From positions 9,858,001 to 9,922,000 of the forward strand of contig NC_134428.1 in the NCBI RefSeq assembly GCF_030867145.1: DNA of 64,000 nucleotides, in the 5' to 3' direction. Position 1 is the stretch's first letter; each line of letters starts with the position of its first letter. Source of the stretch: Opisthocomus hoazin. Its lineage: Eukaryota > Chordata > Aves > Opisthocomiformes > Opisthocomidae. The notes beneath the pieces were generated by a model that was not told the DNA's origin, did not search any database, and saw nothing but the letters and a program-made list of their open reading frames with translations. Below are positions 1 to 12,480 of the stretch, piece by piece. The translations under genes were made by a program, and so were the position numbers.

Positions 1-399
1 ACATACAAGCTGTCCTCACTGATTTCCTAGGGAAGCTCCTAATGTACAAACTGAATAAAAATAGTAAAAAATCTTGGCAAGGATTAATACTGGAGACAAA
101 AGCAGGACAGACTCTATCTTTCTCATGGCTTTCCAACCTCTTTCCAGGAACTGTGATGGGGACAAGTCAATAATTAATACGAACATCTCTCAGACTCACT
201 GCAGCACACCTGTGAGATAAAACATTCTTCTCTGTAGAGGGATAGGAAACTGACTGAGATAGGTGAGGCACAGCCTCAGCCAGAGTTAGTTCATTTAGGG
301 CACTGCAATAAAAATGCAGAGAATCTGGAGGAGAAAAACTGGACCTACAGGGAGAGACTGCAACAGTATTTAGACAGGTTGAGAAAAAAAAAGTATGAG

Positions 400-575
400 G
401 TCTTGGGGGAGGTAATAGGTTTCAAATATGTAAAAGGCTGCTGTAAAGATAAAATAAATATTCCAGCTTCCAGGTTCTCTGAGGGCAGGACAAATAGTAA
501 GGATTTGATTTTTCCCCTGTTTTGAAACTTAGGTTAAATATTAGAAAAAATGTTGTAAAGGTAAGGTCAGTTCAG
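400..575 (+). repeat. Old, diverged CR1 LINE fragment
   Basis: The order of short blocks matches the CR1 3' region: a 'gtaaaaggctgctgtaaag' block, then 'tgagggcaggacaa' near 480, then 'ttaaatattagaaaaaatg' near 535, followed by a degraded 'gtaaggtcagttca'. These correspond to the usual CR1 blocks around the phrases 'gaggacaggacaag' and 'agattagatattaggaaaaa'. Divergence is high and no octamer tail is left. The family call rests on memory of the consensus; the boundaries are approximate. Confidence 0.5.
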
Positions 576-756
576 CCATACAGCAGATAGCAGAAGCCGC
601 ACTGTTGGGGCCTTGCAGAACAGGTCAGCATCCTAGAAGGGCATGGGCATGCACTAATGCAAACTGATGCTACCTTAAGGCAGGAGACTGACCTTTTGAC
701 ATGCTTTCCAGTTCAGGATTCAAAGACTAATTCAACCCCTTAGGGTAAGCAGTAGG

Positions 757-817
757 AAACCGAACCCAGATCCCTGGAGTCTCAGCCTGCCCTCATAACC
801 ATGGTACTACCCTACCA
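757..817 (+). repeat. Possible tRNA-derived SINE (MIR/CORE-like) remnant
   Basis: A 'cgaacccagatccctggagt' block followed by 'ctcataaccatggtactac' resembles the typical 3' part of ancient amniote MIR-type elements (a 'gattcgaacccaggtc' block followed by 'gctctaaccactac'). It is only about 60 bp and diverged, so chance similarity is possible. Confidence 0.3.
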
Positions 818-3777
818 ACTACCAACCAACCGCATCTTCGTGTGCCTCCAAAGCATGGCAACGGAACAGCTTCCCTACTACAGAGGCACAGCTGATAAAA
901 CCAGAGCTGGCACAAAGCAGAATACGTATTTACCTTCAGACTATCAATTGTGACCACCTTGCAGCACACCGGGTTGACAGCAGTAATAAAACTCAACTCA
1001 GGTAAGACAGAACACGGAGCTACGTCATCATTTTGCCATCACCCGCCACCTCTCCCAGATTTGCCTGGCTGTTACCGTACCGACAGCACTATGCAGGAGT
1101 CTTTGTTAAAATAGAGTAGGCTAGCTACTCACTCTATTACCGTTCTTCTGCCACCCTTCAAATTCCAGTGAACTTTATCTTCGAGGCCAAACTATCAAGT
1201 AGATCAAATACATAAGGAAAATGAAATCATACCTGATTAAGGCTTATTTTTAAGGAAGGCGTAAGGACTCCAAATACTTACAAGGCTTCACATTTTTTGG
1301 GAAGATTTAAGTTGCATATTACTTTCATACGTTTTGCTTAGCTTTTGCATTTTAATCAACTTAAACGATTTTCATTTTCCCTTTCTAGTTAGCTTTCCAC
1401 AGGCTAGCACTGTGGTATAACTGTGGTAGCAATGAGAACTACAAGCAATGGTTAAATAAAAAAGATTCTCCAACCAGATGCTTATCTCTTGTCCCATGTT
1501 CCTTAAAAGATTGAGGGCTTGAAATCCATAATAACTAGAATTAAATACTATCTCCCACATACAACTAGCGAAAACATTCCTGGAAATATTTTGATTAATA
1601 TAAAGCTCAGTGACCTTTGTTCCCACATGTTTTACAACAGTGAATGTGCATGTAATCCTTTGCTACAGCGAATGCAAACTTGCCAAACACCCTTCCTTTC
1701 CACGTGCCCCTTTTTTGTCAGTAGCCAGCTTATTTCACACTCAGGGCCAGCACAATGATAACTTCTACACTTGCATTAAAAATCAGAAATAATCAAGGAT
1801 GAAAAAAAAGTCTTTCTGTAAATAAATTTAGCACAGATTCAAGCTGAACAGGATTATTGCACTTAATGCACACACACAGCTGAAACATGACAGCCAACAG
1901 ATGTAGAGACTCCCCCCAAGAGACAATCTCTCCTCCTCTCCACCTCCATCCCCCCTTCACAAACCCCGTCATTTCAGTACTTACAGAAAAAAAAATCAGC
2001 AGACCAAATGGCACTGCAGCATTTCTGTGGGAGTAATGTGCAAGTCTCTTCTTCCGTCTGTAAAGCTCTGAGCTTGCGTGCTCAGGAATACCTTGGAGGA
2101 GAGCACTCCGGAGCAGAGAGCTCCTGGCTGTTGCTCACCGCATCGCCCTAAAAGCCAGCAGAGACCAGCGGCACCGCAGCCTTAGCTGGGGCTCACCAGA
2201 GAAGTGGCCTGGCACTCTGTTTTTTGCTACAGGTCTCAGAGCCTCTTGCCTATTCTGTCAGCCAGGAATGTTGCAGGCTAAAAAACCACCAGGATAGGGC
2301 TCCTTCTCGTGAGGGGCTCTCCTCTTGCTCCATCTTTTCTAATTTCTGGACACACGCACAAAGCGCTCAGTCCCACAGGCCCCAGGTCTGTTACACAACC
2401 TGCAGCCAAGGCCCTCTAGTCTTTGCTTCAATATTTTAGCAGGCTTTCCCACTTGCAAGTTTCCTGAAAGCAAGGATGGATGAACAGAGCCCGGAGTTCC
2501 TTTCCTTTCTTACTGAAGATCCACAGCCCCTCGCTGCAGTGGTGAGAGAGGAACCACGAGCACATCTGCCCTCCGGTGACATGCAGCGCCTTGCACAAGT
2601 GCAACGCGCCTGTCTTTGCGGCTGGGAAGCTGCCCAGAAGCGTGTGAGACACCGGGAGGGCGAGGGAGCATTAAGTGGTGCTGAGGTGACAGGCGAGCTC
2701 CAAGGACTGACAACTAACGAAGGCCTGGGTGCTGCAAGCACTTTCCATCGCCTGCCATCGACCGAACGATCGCAGCTCTTGCACAGCGCGGATCATCAGT
2801 GCGTCACGCCCATAAATAGAAGTGCATCCCATGCTGAAACACTGACCTAATACTTTTCCAATAGTTACAACACCAGACTTTGTGTTCTTTAGCCAAAGGT
2901 TCGTTGCTCCCCAAAGTGTATTATTTCAAAGGAAATCAATCATGTTTAAGTTTCAGAGCAAATGGAAGGGTTCTGTGTTTGCCTGGCAGTGGCAGAAGGA
3001 GTGCAGTGGCCCTGTAGAAGAAGGGCTGGAGGAGAGAAGGAACATTAAGATTTACTCGGTCATGGAAACAGCCATTCAGCCATACTGTATTCAGTATAAG
3101 AACACTGCTAAATCTTACATTCTACACTGCTTTGTCCAACAAAGCCAACAGAAATTTAGTTTTTACATCTATTTCACAGAGATTGCAAGCTTTATATACA
3201 CAGACACATGCTAAACGACAAGCCGGGCCAAGCAAGCACTTGTCACTATGCAGCTAAGAGAAAGCAGCCTGATGCTGTGTGGTAGGGTTTTATTTCACAC
3301 TAGAGCTAACCACAGGCAGAAACACACATCCCCACTGAGGACCACCTCTTCACGTCAGTCACACCAAACCTCCCCACGAGGGACGATGAGCAGGGTCCCG
3401 CTACACAGCACACAGACAAAAAGGCTGATTTTGAGGGATGCTGTCTGCATCAGAAAGTAGCTCTGTGACAGCAGAGTTCCAAGAGCCAAGGAGCTTCGTT
3501 TCAGTTAGCATGTTCACAGTGCAAGTTATTAACTAAATGAGTTCTTGTTTGCAGAATGAAAAAAAACCAAAAAATGAAAAACCACGACAAAAACGCACAG
3601 CAGCTTTGTGGCCTGTTTCTGGACTACAACTAAGACCAGAACATTGTTTCTTCAAGTTTTGAAAGATTCAACACCACCAGACAAACCCCAGCAATATTCA
3701 CACTGGAAATTTCTCCACCAGCATAAAGTGAACACTTACCAAATACAAACCAAGAAAATGTAAAACACCCCACTTAC

Positions 3778-3847
3778 CAAACACAAGCAGTCTAGGGTTT
3801 TGCTGCAGGCAACAGGTCAGCTGTCGACTAAGCAACATTGATGCCAT
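3778..3847 (-). CDS. ABAT: ABAT, 4-aminobutyrate aminotransferase: first coding exon
   Basis: ABAT is the mitochondrial PLP enzyme that converts GABA and 2-oxoglutarate to succinate semialdehyde and glutamate. On the minus strand the ATG at 3847-3845 opens a 70-nt coding segment reading MASMLLSRQLTCCLQQNPRL then LVF plus one base. It aligns residue by residue with the known vertebrate ABAT N-terminus, which also starts MASMLL and has RL-LV before the exon end. The peptide has Arg, Ser, Leu and Gln and no acidic residue, as expected for a mitochondrial presequence. The donor is gtaagt at 3777-3772. The exon begins at 3904 after a long pyrimidine tract and cag, so 57 nt of 5'UTR precede the ATG. 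The start is chosen by homology; a second in-frame Met is at codon 4. The neighbouring METTL22, upstream and on the same strand, matches human synteny. All catalytic exons, including the PLP lysine, are outside the window. Confidence 0.93.
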
Positions 3848-3904
3848 TTTATCTTCTCTTTACTCAAAAAGACTCAATCTTGAGAGAATTTTCTGGCTGA
3901 CGTT
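3848..3904 (-). other. ABAT: ABAT 5'UTR part of exon 2
   Basis: Minus-strand sequence from the acceptor (cag at 3907-3905, preceded by a T-rich polypyrimidine tract over about 3908-3925) to the base before the ATG. The nearest upstream stop in frame with the ATG lies within this leader, which supports translation starting at 3847. The leader has no upstream ATG that I can see. Confidence 0.75.
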
Positions 3905-4382
3905 CTGAAAAAAAAAAGAAAAGCAAACACTTATTCTCGTGCCTGTGGATGCAGCCACTATTACTGCACCATTCATTTCAGTTTCCCCTTTCACCAACTC
4001 CAGCCCAAAGAACGTGAAAGCATGCTTTGATGGATTACTGCTGATGTGCAGAGCAGTCTCAGGATTAGGACTCGAGTCTGATGCTAGGTCTTGTTGAGGC
4101 AAATGACCTTCTGAGCTAAATCTGTATCTCCCAGCTTTAGCGGGGTCAGCGGGTAAAGATCAATATCTGCTTTCCCTTGCTCTTCTTCTCTACTTTCTCT
4201 ATGTGTGTGGACTACTTTGAACTTCTAAAAAATTGTTTCCAGTCAGTCTCGCAAGCCAATCTGTTATTTCAATTCAACCTAAGTTTATGAGAAAAATCTC
4301 ATCTAATACAAAAAGACAGCAGGACAAGCACCAGGAAATAAAGGAGAACCAGTCCCCTGCAAAAAACAGTTTCTACGAATTA

Positions 4383-4745
4383 ATGAAGAGAGACTGTGAG
4401 AGCTGGGACTGTTCAGCCTGAAGAAGGTCCAGGCTGCATCCCATCAACATGTAATAAATACCTGACAGGAGGGAGTAAAGAAGGAGCCAGGGTCTTTTCA
4501 GCAGTGTCCAGTGCCTGGGTAAGACGCAATGGGCACAAACTGAAATGCACTAAGTTCCATCTAAACATAGAGAAACCCTGGACAGGTCGCCCAGCGAGGG
4601 TATGGAGTCACCAGGGCTGGGGATATTCAATACCCAACTGGACATGGTCCCGAGCAGCCTGCTTCAGGCGATGCTGCTTGAGCAGAGGGCTGGACCAGAT
4701 AACATCCAGACGGGTGCCTTCCAACCTCAACCGCGCTGCGATTCT
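4383..4745 (+). repeat. Diverged CR1 LINE, 3' part, plus orientation
   Basis: Recognisable CR1 blocks occur in order: 'gggactgttcagcctgaaga', 'ggtcttttcagcagtgtcca', 'gcaatgggcacaaactga', 'gcagcctgcttcaggcgatg', and 'gggtgccttccaacctcaac' before a degraded octamer tail. An internal part is deleted around the 'ggaagaacttctt' block. It is much older than the copies at 25.0, 34.8 and 42.8 kb. Confidence 0.8.
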
Positions 4746-6197
4746 ACCTCAGCTAGGGAAATATAAATGACCTTGCAAAGTCAAGTAGCATGGATGATAA
4801 TATGACTCCTTTTTCACTCTAGATCACCTGTGCAGAAAGCCTGGCTGGAATTCGTAAGTACATAAAACAGTTCATTGAATTATTATACAGAATCCAGTTA
4901 AAGTCAAACTTTACACTTAGCAGTGTGGTACCCTGTGTTCTATGTAGGACACTCGAGGCCTTTTTTGCCTGTACAGAGACCAAGCTGGCATTTTTCACCT
5001 CACTGGATGTCCCTCCACCCCAGTGGGTGCAGACCATCTAGCAGCAATGGACCAAAGCTTGCAGTCCAAATGAAACGTCACTACTACTCATAAACCTCCT
5101 GGGAAGAACTCTTATTTAACAAATACGCTCTGAGAATGGATTTGATCTTCCAGCAGAAAGATCACGGCTTACTGCTTACATTGTTTCTATGCCATCAATA
5201 AAATATGTAAACAGATGTTGATGACTAGATGCAGAGAAGCAGTTGATCTATTGCTACCATGATAGGAAGTATCTCTTACCCAGCACTCATATATCAGAAA
5301 TTTAGTTTCTCTATTGTCTTTAGCCAAGATACCATCTGCTTTCCTTCACACTTGAGCTTTTGCAAAAGTGATAAAAGAAAACAAAAGACCCCTTGCCTAC
5401 AGAAATCGATAAATTCACACACTAATAACACTCAGGTACAAAGAAAATTCCTAGCGCCTTTCCAGACAATTGACACAGCACTTGGATTCTCTTAGTTTGC
5501 TCTGAGTTCAGTTTAAAACTCAAGGTATTTTGAAACCTGCCAAGGTGAGCAAACACTTGCACAACACTCGTGTGCACGCTGGAAAAAGCTAGATTAGCTT
5601 TGTAAGGTTTTGGATCAGTAGTGTAGAGGGAACTAGTTAACTTTTTCAGAAAAGAGTAACTTAATTTGTAAGACAAGATTCATTTAATCCATTCATTAAT
5701 TTTTCACTCTCCGCTTCTTTCTTTAGTTGTGCTAACTTTTGCATAATCAATGCGCAAAGAAATATCCGAGTACTACAAATTTCTTATCTCATGACCATCC
5801 TCTAGGAAAACACAACTGCGAGTCCAAGGCAGTGGGATTACCACTGTGGAAAAAAGCTGCTACAGGGCGAAACAGCCCAGCACCTCTCACAATGATTAAC
5901 CACCTTGACTGGTGTCCCTCCTCTGCTTAGAGCTATTTATTCGGTCTGTACTTCTGCAATCTACAGTTGCCTCCTCAAGACTGCTCTGCAAAGTATTTCT
6001 TTTCAAAAGTCTCTATGAGCCTGTTACAAGTGAACATGGACACAGCTCTGCAGGAACCAACAAATGGAGCCGTGCAAACACGCCTACAATAGCAGGCTAC
6101 AACAACCCACCAAGGCTCGCTTTGTCGTTCCAGTCCGCTACAGCCATCTCCCATGGGCATTCTGCTACAAAGTGACCCATCAAGATACAGTTTGGTA

Positions 6198-6268
6198 GGC
6201 ATGGTGGTGTTGGGTGGAAGGTTGGACTCGATGATCTTAGAGGTCTTTTCCAGCCTATGATTCTGTGA
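6198..6268 (+). repeat. CR1 LINE 3' tail fragment
   Basis: About 70 bp with the terminal CR1 blocks 'ggttggactcgatgatctta', 'gaggtcttttccagcc' and one copy of the 'atgattctgtg' octamer end. The 5' part is missing, as is usual for truncated CR1 insertions. Confidence 0.75.
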
Positions 6269-6440
6269 CCCACCTCCCCCAACACAATGAGATGCCTCTT
6301 CGCGTACAGATCAAACACACCTCCATGGCACGCTACGTGGTCGTCCCCACCTGCGCCCAAGTTTCCCTGCACTGGCACCTACTCCTCCTTCCCTAGGTGA
6401 ACCACTCCTATGTCTCTCCTCCCAGAATCTAGTTTTATCT

Positions 6441-6574
6441 TTTACTTATATTTAGTGTTTATCTTAATGTGTTTATCTTACAGTGTTTTACTTATATTTA
6501 GTGTTTATCTTAGTGGCTAAAGTACAGTATTCATAAAAAATGGTTTTAATGGCTAAAGTACAGTATTCATAAAA
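6441..6574 (+). repeat. Two adjacent local direct duplications
   Basis: A 26-bp block starting 'tttacttatatttagtg' occurs at 6441-6466 and 6487-6512. Immediately after, a 25-bp block starting 'tggctaaagtacagtattc' occurs at 6514-6538 and 6550-6574. Copies are identical or nearly so, with periods of 46 and 36 bp. They look like recent replication-slippage duplications within AT-rich intron sequence. Confidence 0.85.
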
Positions 6575-9500
6575 TGCTCAAAAATATATTTGGACATGGT
6601 ATTGGCTTTCTGAAATACAGAAAAAAATATTGCAAGAGGTTTAAAAATAAAGTAGCTTAGCCTTAATTTTCCTTGACAGTTGTTATATAAAAAGTTTTAC
6701 CATTTTCTAGTCCAGAGTCAGAATAAATCATGTAATACCACATCTAAGTGTAACTAAAATCAACAACTTTTCCATCTCCAATGCACACACAAATTCACAC
6801 AGGAGATCAACTGATATGAATGGTACATTTGTCTAAGCACATGTCATTTGGTTATCACAATAACCAATTGCATTTTCCCCCTGATTCCCACCTCTTGATC
6901 AATTCCCACAGGCCTAGCTTGTTCCCACGCTGCAAGCAGCAGCGGCACAGTTCGCAAGCCAGCAGGAACTGGCTCTCACGCACACGCCAGGACCGCAGCA
7001 AAGCCACGCTCCATCACCTCCGCTGCCTCAGAGCAACTGCCTGCGGGTTCACAGTCTTTAAAAACTAGTCAAAACACATCCACTAGTTTCAGATATCAGA
7101 CTGCAAAAGGGGACAATGTTTGGATTAGATTTGTGATTAAATGCTAGCTATCTTAGACCTCAAACAAGTGAGGCTCTTCCAGTATAAGAGATTCATAAAA
7201 GACTTCTCTAAATATTTTTCCTCTAATGGCAACTGTCTGAGCTGGTGAAGGCCATCGTTACAGATAACTGTACAAAACAGCTATACTTGCCTATATTTTT
7301 GGATGTAATTTTGCATTACATAAACACATGCATTGGCAAATAGAGTTTAAGTCACAGTCGCATTCTGTTAGTAAGGAAAATTATTTTCAAAGAGGAAGCT
7401 CTGTACAGTTTATTGAGCACATGAAACATAAGGATAAGTGGGTTTTTAAAATGCACACAATGTAAAATTGGATGTATTTTTTTCAACAGCAGCTCATAAA
7501 ATTCTGTACCGAGTGATTATTTCTGACAGGCGAAATTAGTTACTAGGAACGACAACAGCCATTCGGCAGCAGTAGCCTACTGTGAACACATAAAGACGCA
7601 TTGTTTCCGTGAGCTAACAAGATGAGGTTTCTCGGGGGGAACCCCTGGAAAAATAAAAAAATTAGGGAGGGACCCCAGCATCCAGAGGGGCTTGATCCAG
7701 ATACAAGAGCGAAGATATACAAACTAGGAGTTCGTGTAACATTCTCGCTTGCTAGCAGGGAAGCTAAAGCAGCATGATGCCCACGTTTCAGGCTGCAGCT
7801 TGCAAAAACCTGCCTCTGACAGCATTCTCAGAAGGGACGCAGCGGTACCGGGTGGAACAGAGATGCTGCGAGACGCGGCAGATTCGCTTCTCTTTCTTGC
7901 AGCTCATGCCAAAGACACAGAAGCCTATTTTAAATTCATGCCAGCACACTCCTCTGTCCCTCAGCTGCTCCAAATCCATTTAACCAGAACAATTAGGTGG
8001 TTTAGAAATGGCAGCACAAGCTGCATGCTGCAATTACTCCACAAGTCTTCACAATGCGCATTTGAGGGACAGGGGAGCAGGAAGGCAAAGGCAAATTAAT
8101 TCCTGCTTTGTTGTTTTCCTTTGCTTGACTTTTCTACAACGCACAGCAGCGAGGGTATTGCCTGGACGCGCAAGCATCGCGATGCATGTCGGCTGTGCGA
8201 AGCTCTGCTGTCCTGCAGACGGTGGCCAGGTTTCCCTGCTCTGCCGGGAGACCACGAGCAAGTGGAGAGACCAAGTCAGCTACCTGTCCTGCAACTAAAA
8301 CAAAGAACAATGCTGAAAAGCCTGGCAGTGCTTGGGTAGCTGCACCAGGAGTGGGAAAACACTGCAAAGCTCATTTTCTTCTGGAATGAAAAGTTAATTT
8401 TCCTGGGCTTCACAGGATAGCGAGTCCAGCCACCGTTACCAAGACCCACAGCATGATAGATCCTTAGTGGTCCAGTCTTTTGTGTTGCTTATCTTCCATG
8501 AGCTCGTTTCTCCTTTTCTAACCTCCACACCTGCTCATCAGGGCTCTTCAAACAGCTTTTCCGGAAGAGAATCAGACTGGAATATATCAGAGGCCAGCCA
8601 CAAAGAGTCTGGATAATGGGGCCAGGACATGGGCATTAAGAAGAGGAGTCCCAGACTCCATCCCATAAGCAGTGACTGCCGTAGGGTAAGTCAGAGATGA
8701 GAGAAGCAGTTCTGAAAGAGGGGAAAGCTAGCAAGGCTGCCAAAACCAGAGCTGGATGGGACTACGGCTTCTGAACTGAGCAGGGACAAGCTTTCCAGCC
8801 TTATTCATGCTGCTCAAGCACTATCACCTCCTCCTCTGCAACAGCATTGCAAGTTGGAAAGAAAAATCTTAACCAGTCCTTCTACATTCTGCGCCCCATC
8901 AACTCCTGAAAATCCCTTGTTACTCATTTTTTATTGTTTTCACCGACTTCTGGCAGATAGTGTTCCATGTCTGGGGCCCGTGAAAGGGAGTTGAAGGGCA
9001 CTGTCTTAAAAAAATAATAAAAATCCAAGGTTGTTTGTTAAAGGGGAGCAAGTCTCCTGGTTTGCAGTGTTCATGAACAAGTATTTTTCACAACTTCGGT
9101 GATGCAGCTCAAGTATTTTACTCCTAAAAACACCTCAAGGAGAATCCAGAGTCTGGAATATCCCCGCAGTTTCACAAAGAAATACAAATATGGGTGAGGT
9201 GGAAGACAGCTGAGTCTGTCATCCATTAAAGACAATCACGTCCATCCTTAGTGTGCATTTGAGAAAGAATGGCGCAACCTAATGGCATCGCTACATGTAC
9301 ATAAAAATACTCAGTGCATACAGCACTTGCTGTTTGAAAATGCACTGCAGTCATTGAGCACTGCCCACCCTCCTGTGGGGAGACGGGGAACGTCTATGTC
9401 CCATAGATCAAAGCAAGAAAAAACTGAATGACTTAACCCTGTTATTGACGGGGTGTGTTAGAAATCCTGACTTGCTGCTTTAGCCACTTAAACGTAGTAA

Positions 9501-11979
9501 ACAACCAAGTAAGTAAACAAATAAATAAGCCTGCCAGCACACTGATGTATTTAATTGCAATTCACTTGGTCCCAGAAGCAGAGTTAAGAGTTCAATACAG
9601 ACTATGTAGTTATGAAAGCCTGAGTGCACACAATGGAATACAACAGGTCCTTTTAGTTCAACAGTTTTTTTCCCAAAGGTGTATTTCTGACTAAAAATTT
9701 GAATTAGCTTGCAAAAGCTTTTGCAAGAGAAGTTTGTCAGTGTAACACCAAGAATTTCTAGTGGTAGCTGGACTAAGGCTAACTCCAATCACCACAGGAA
9801 TAGCAAAGTCCTGTTAGGAGGCAGCTGCAAGAAAATGTACATCTAGTGTTTATATAAGGCCAGGGTTAGATTTTCCATCCAACCTCTGCATAAACCCAGC
9901 ACAAAACAGAGCTGAAACCCTTGACTTCAGGAAGAACAGCACCTAGCACCACCCTCACAAGATGGCGCAGAAGAGAGAAACATGCTGCTCCTCGCCCGAC
10001 TTGGTCACCCAACAGCCAGGGCCTCGTACTTCAAAAGCACAGGTGGTCACAAGCATCCACAGCATTGTGCACCAGCTGAAGAAGTCAGTGCAAGGTGTGA
10101 CTCTCACTGACGAACAGCGAGCTTGTCCTTGCAGAGCACAGCTTGCCGAGGCGTCTCCCACCAGGCAATGCTGACAGCAAAACAAGCGACGGCGATCTGC
10201 AAATGGAAACGTGTATCTACCACCAAAATGGATTTTGCCAGAAAACCCGTCACAAGCTGATAGTTGCTTTTGCCGTTTATTCCTCCAATAACCTTAACGG
10301 CTTTGTACAGAACGGGAGGTAACTGGAAACTCCATGACTGTACTTAAGTTGTCAAGGTCACAGTTGTCATAGTTACAAGTAAAGCTCAAGTGTCTGTTAT
10401 TCATGGTTGCTTATTTATTTATTTACACCAACAGGATCAAACACTCCCACCACTGTTCAGAAGAACAGAAATGGGGAGACTGTTTTTGTCTTTCAAGTCT
10501 TGACAAAACAGTAAATATTGCACACGACAGTGTAAGTCTTCGCTAATAAACCGGCTTTTTGCACAGCTACCTTGCCTCACTCCACATTCAGCTGGCATTC
10601 AAGTCAGTCTGTTCTGAAAACTGCAGCAAAAGATGAAAGCTAGATGCAATGCACGAGACAAGAACCTTGTGTCTGCAGCTTGGAAGTACCGTACCATGTC
10701 CTTCACAACATGGCAATACCCACCTGCCTCGTGAGACCAGAACCAGGTCAGAGCGGAACCAGCAGCGAAGCTAGGACAGAAACCTTCAGTCCCTCCATCA
10801 AGTTCTAAAACTCACCTACAGTCAGAAGTGTAAACTGTGACAGAGAGTGGTAACACACTCCTGTGTCCAGGTTCTCCTCCTCAGATGTCCTCTAAGCAGG
10901 GTTTGGTGGTTGGGTAGGAAAACATCTTTTTTTCTTTTTCTTTTTTCTTTTTTTTTAACAATATCTTCCTGCCCTTGTCTCTGTTTTCCCTCTCGCCAAC
11001 AAATACTGGACCAAGAAAAGAGTCCTGATCCTTAATCCAATGAATAAGAACAGGCGGGAATGTTGTGATTATGGCACACTAGGATTCAGGCGACCCATTA
11101 AACTTCTGAGCAGCTCATTTTTGATTCAAGAACTATTGGAACAGCTAAGCTGGGATGAGTTGTGCCCTGTGAAAGAAATATGTTGTCTCAAGAAAAGAAA
11201 AAAAATGGGGTCTAAAAAGCACGTGTTAGAAATTGGTCAAGTTCCAGATCCACAGCTGAAAATACTGACATAAACGCCATAACAGTACATAAATGTTCGT
11301 AAAAACCAAACACAACTAAGCTAAAGTCAGCTGAAATATTTTAAATATTTTAACAGCTCTCAGTGTAAAACACTGCACTTTGATATTCCAGTGAACTTTA
11401 CTAGTGAGCTATCCAAAAGAATCTCTCCTCAAGCCTGCATATTTTGAATCCATTATTTTAAACGCAGATGGCAACAACGTACCCAAACTGCGCCTGTTAA
11501 CTTCCACACGTATCCCTCACCAAAACAGTCCAGCTCTCAACGGGTTAAACAGCTTAAATTATGACACAGCCGTGCTTTTCAGATTAGCTGCTGCTCCACA
11601 ATGATTCTGTCATTTTGGAAAAATTAAAGTATTGCAAAATACCCTCAAGTGGAGGAAATTCAGTTATACTCCTTGTAAGATTCTATTCTTCAGCATCCTA
11701 CCACTGTCTCCTCAGAGGTCATGAAAATAGGTAGATACACAGCATCAAATAAAACGTAGTGTAAAAGCACAATTTATTCTCCTGCTTCCTGAAGCCATAA
11801 AACAGCTCACTTGGAGGCAGGCTGCACCAAAGCGAGAGAAGCATCTTAAACGCGAGCGAGTGCTCTGGTTTCTCAAGGTGACCCTCATACCGGCTGAAAA
11901 CACAGAAAAGCAGACGCATACGGGAGATTTCTTTTATGAGGGGTCCAGCAAACAACCCGGGGAACATGAGAGCGACATT

Positions 11980-12480
11980 TCAGCACCACACACGCCTGCA
12001 CACACGCAGCGACACACACGCACCTCTGCACGGAAAGCCCGGGAGCGCAGCCCGCAGCCGGCGCTGGCCCCGATGGCGCGCAGGCACACGGCAAGGGCAC
12101 TTACACAGCTCCGATGGAGGCTCCCCGCAGCCGGCTCGCCGGGTGAGAACGCCGCGCTCTCCTCCAACCTAGAGCAGGTTGCTGCCGACCGCACTCGTGA
12201 GAAATGCCATCGCTGTCAGCTCCCTCCAGCAGCGACTGCCGGCAGCGAGGACAGGCATCAACCGCCCGGAGGAAACCCCGAGCGCGACCCTGCAGCTGAG
12301 CTGGGGGATGCCTCGGCTAACGAAGGTTAATGAATCCAGCTCCTGCAGGCTACACCCCGCGCTCAGCCAAACCCAGCGGAGAGTCCCACCCAACTCACCC
12401 CACAGGGAGATGGTCTGGCTCTGCCCGCTGCTCCGGCACCCCCGGCATGTCGGTGCAGCCCACCAGCTCAGACCCCCGGG
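11980..12480. promoter_or_regulatory. GC- and CpG-rich patch inside ABAT intron 1
   Basis: The sequence turns sharply GC-rich with frequent CpG (for example around 12040-12150) in an otherwise AT-leaning intron. Good splice-donor matches are present on the minus strand (gtgagt at about 12390, gtgagc at about 12491, gtaagt at about 12104) and one on the plus strand (gtgaga at about 12142). This fits an alternative ABAT promoter with an untranslated first exon, which vertebrate ABAT is known to use, but transcription cannot be shown here. Confidence 0.4.

Larger units (their letters stand above)
1..3777 (-). other. ABAT: ABAT intron 2 (partial, runs off the left edge)
   Basis: This stretch lies downstream, on the minus strand, of the ABAT first coding exon, whose donor is at 3777/3778. 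I looked for the next ABAT coding exon (the segment after the targeting peptide, rich in Asp, Glu and Tyr) on the minus strand and did not find it, so the intron is longer than 3.7 kb and continues past position 1. It contains an old CR1 fragment (400-575) and a possible SINE remnant (757-817). The short open frames here resemble no protein I recognise. Confidence 0.7.

Noticed and set aside
913-996. Possible next ABAT coding exon (minus strand, 'VVTIDSLK' flanked by ag and gtaaat)
   Set aside because: The peptide does not match the known ABAT sequence after the targeting peptide, and the flanking acceptor is weak.
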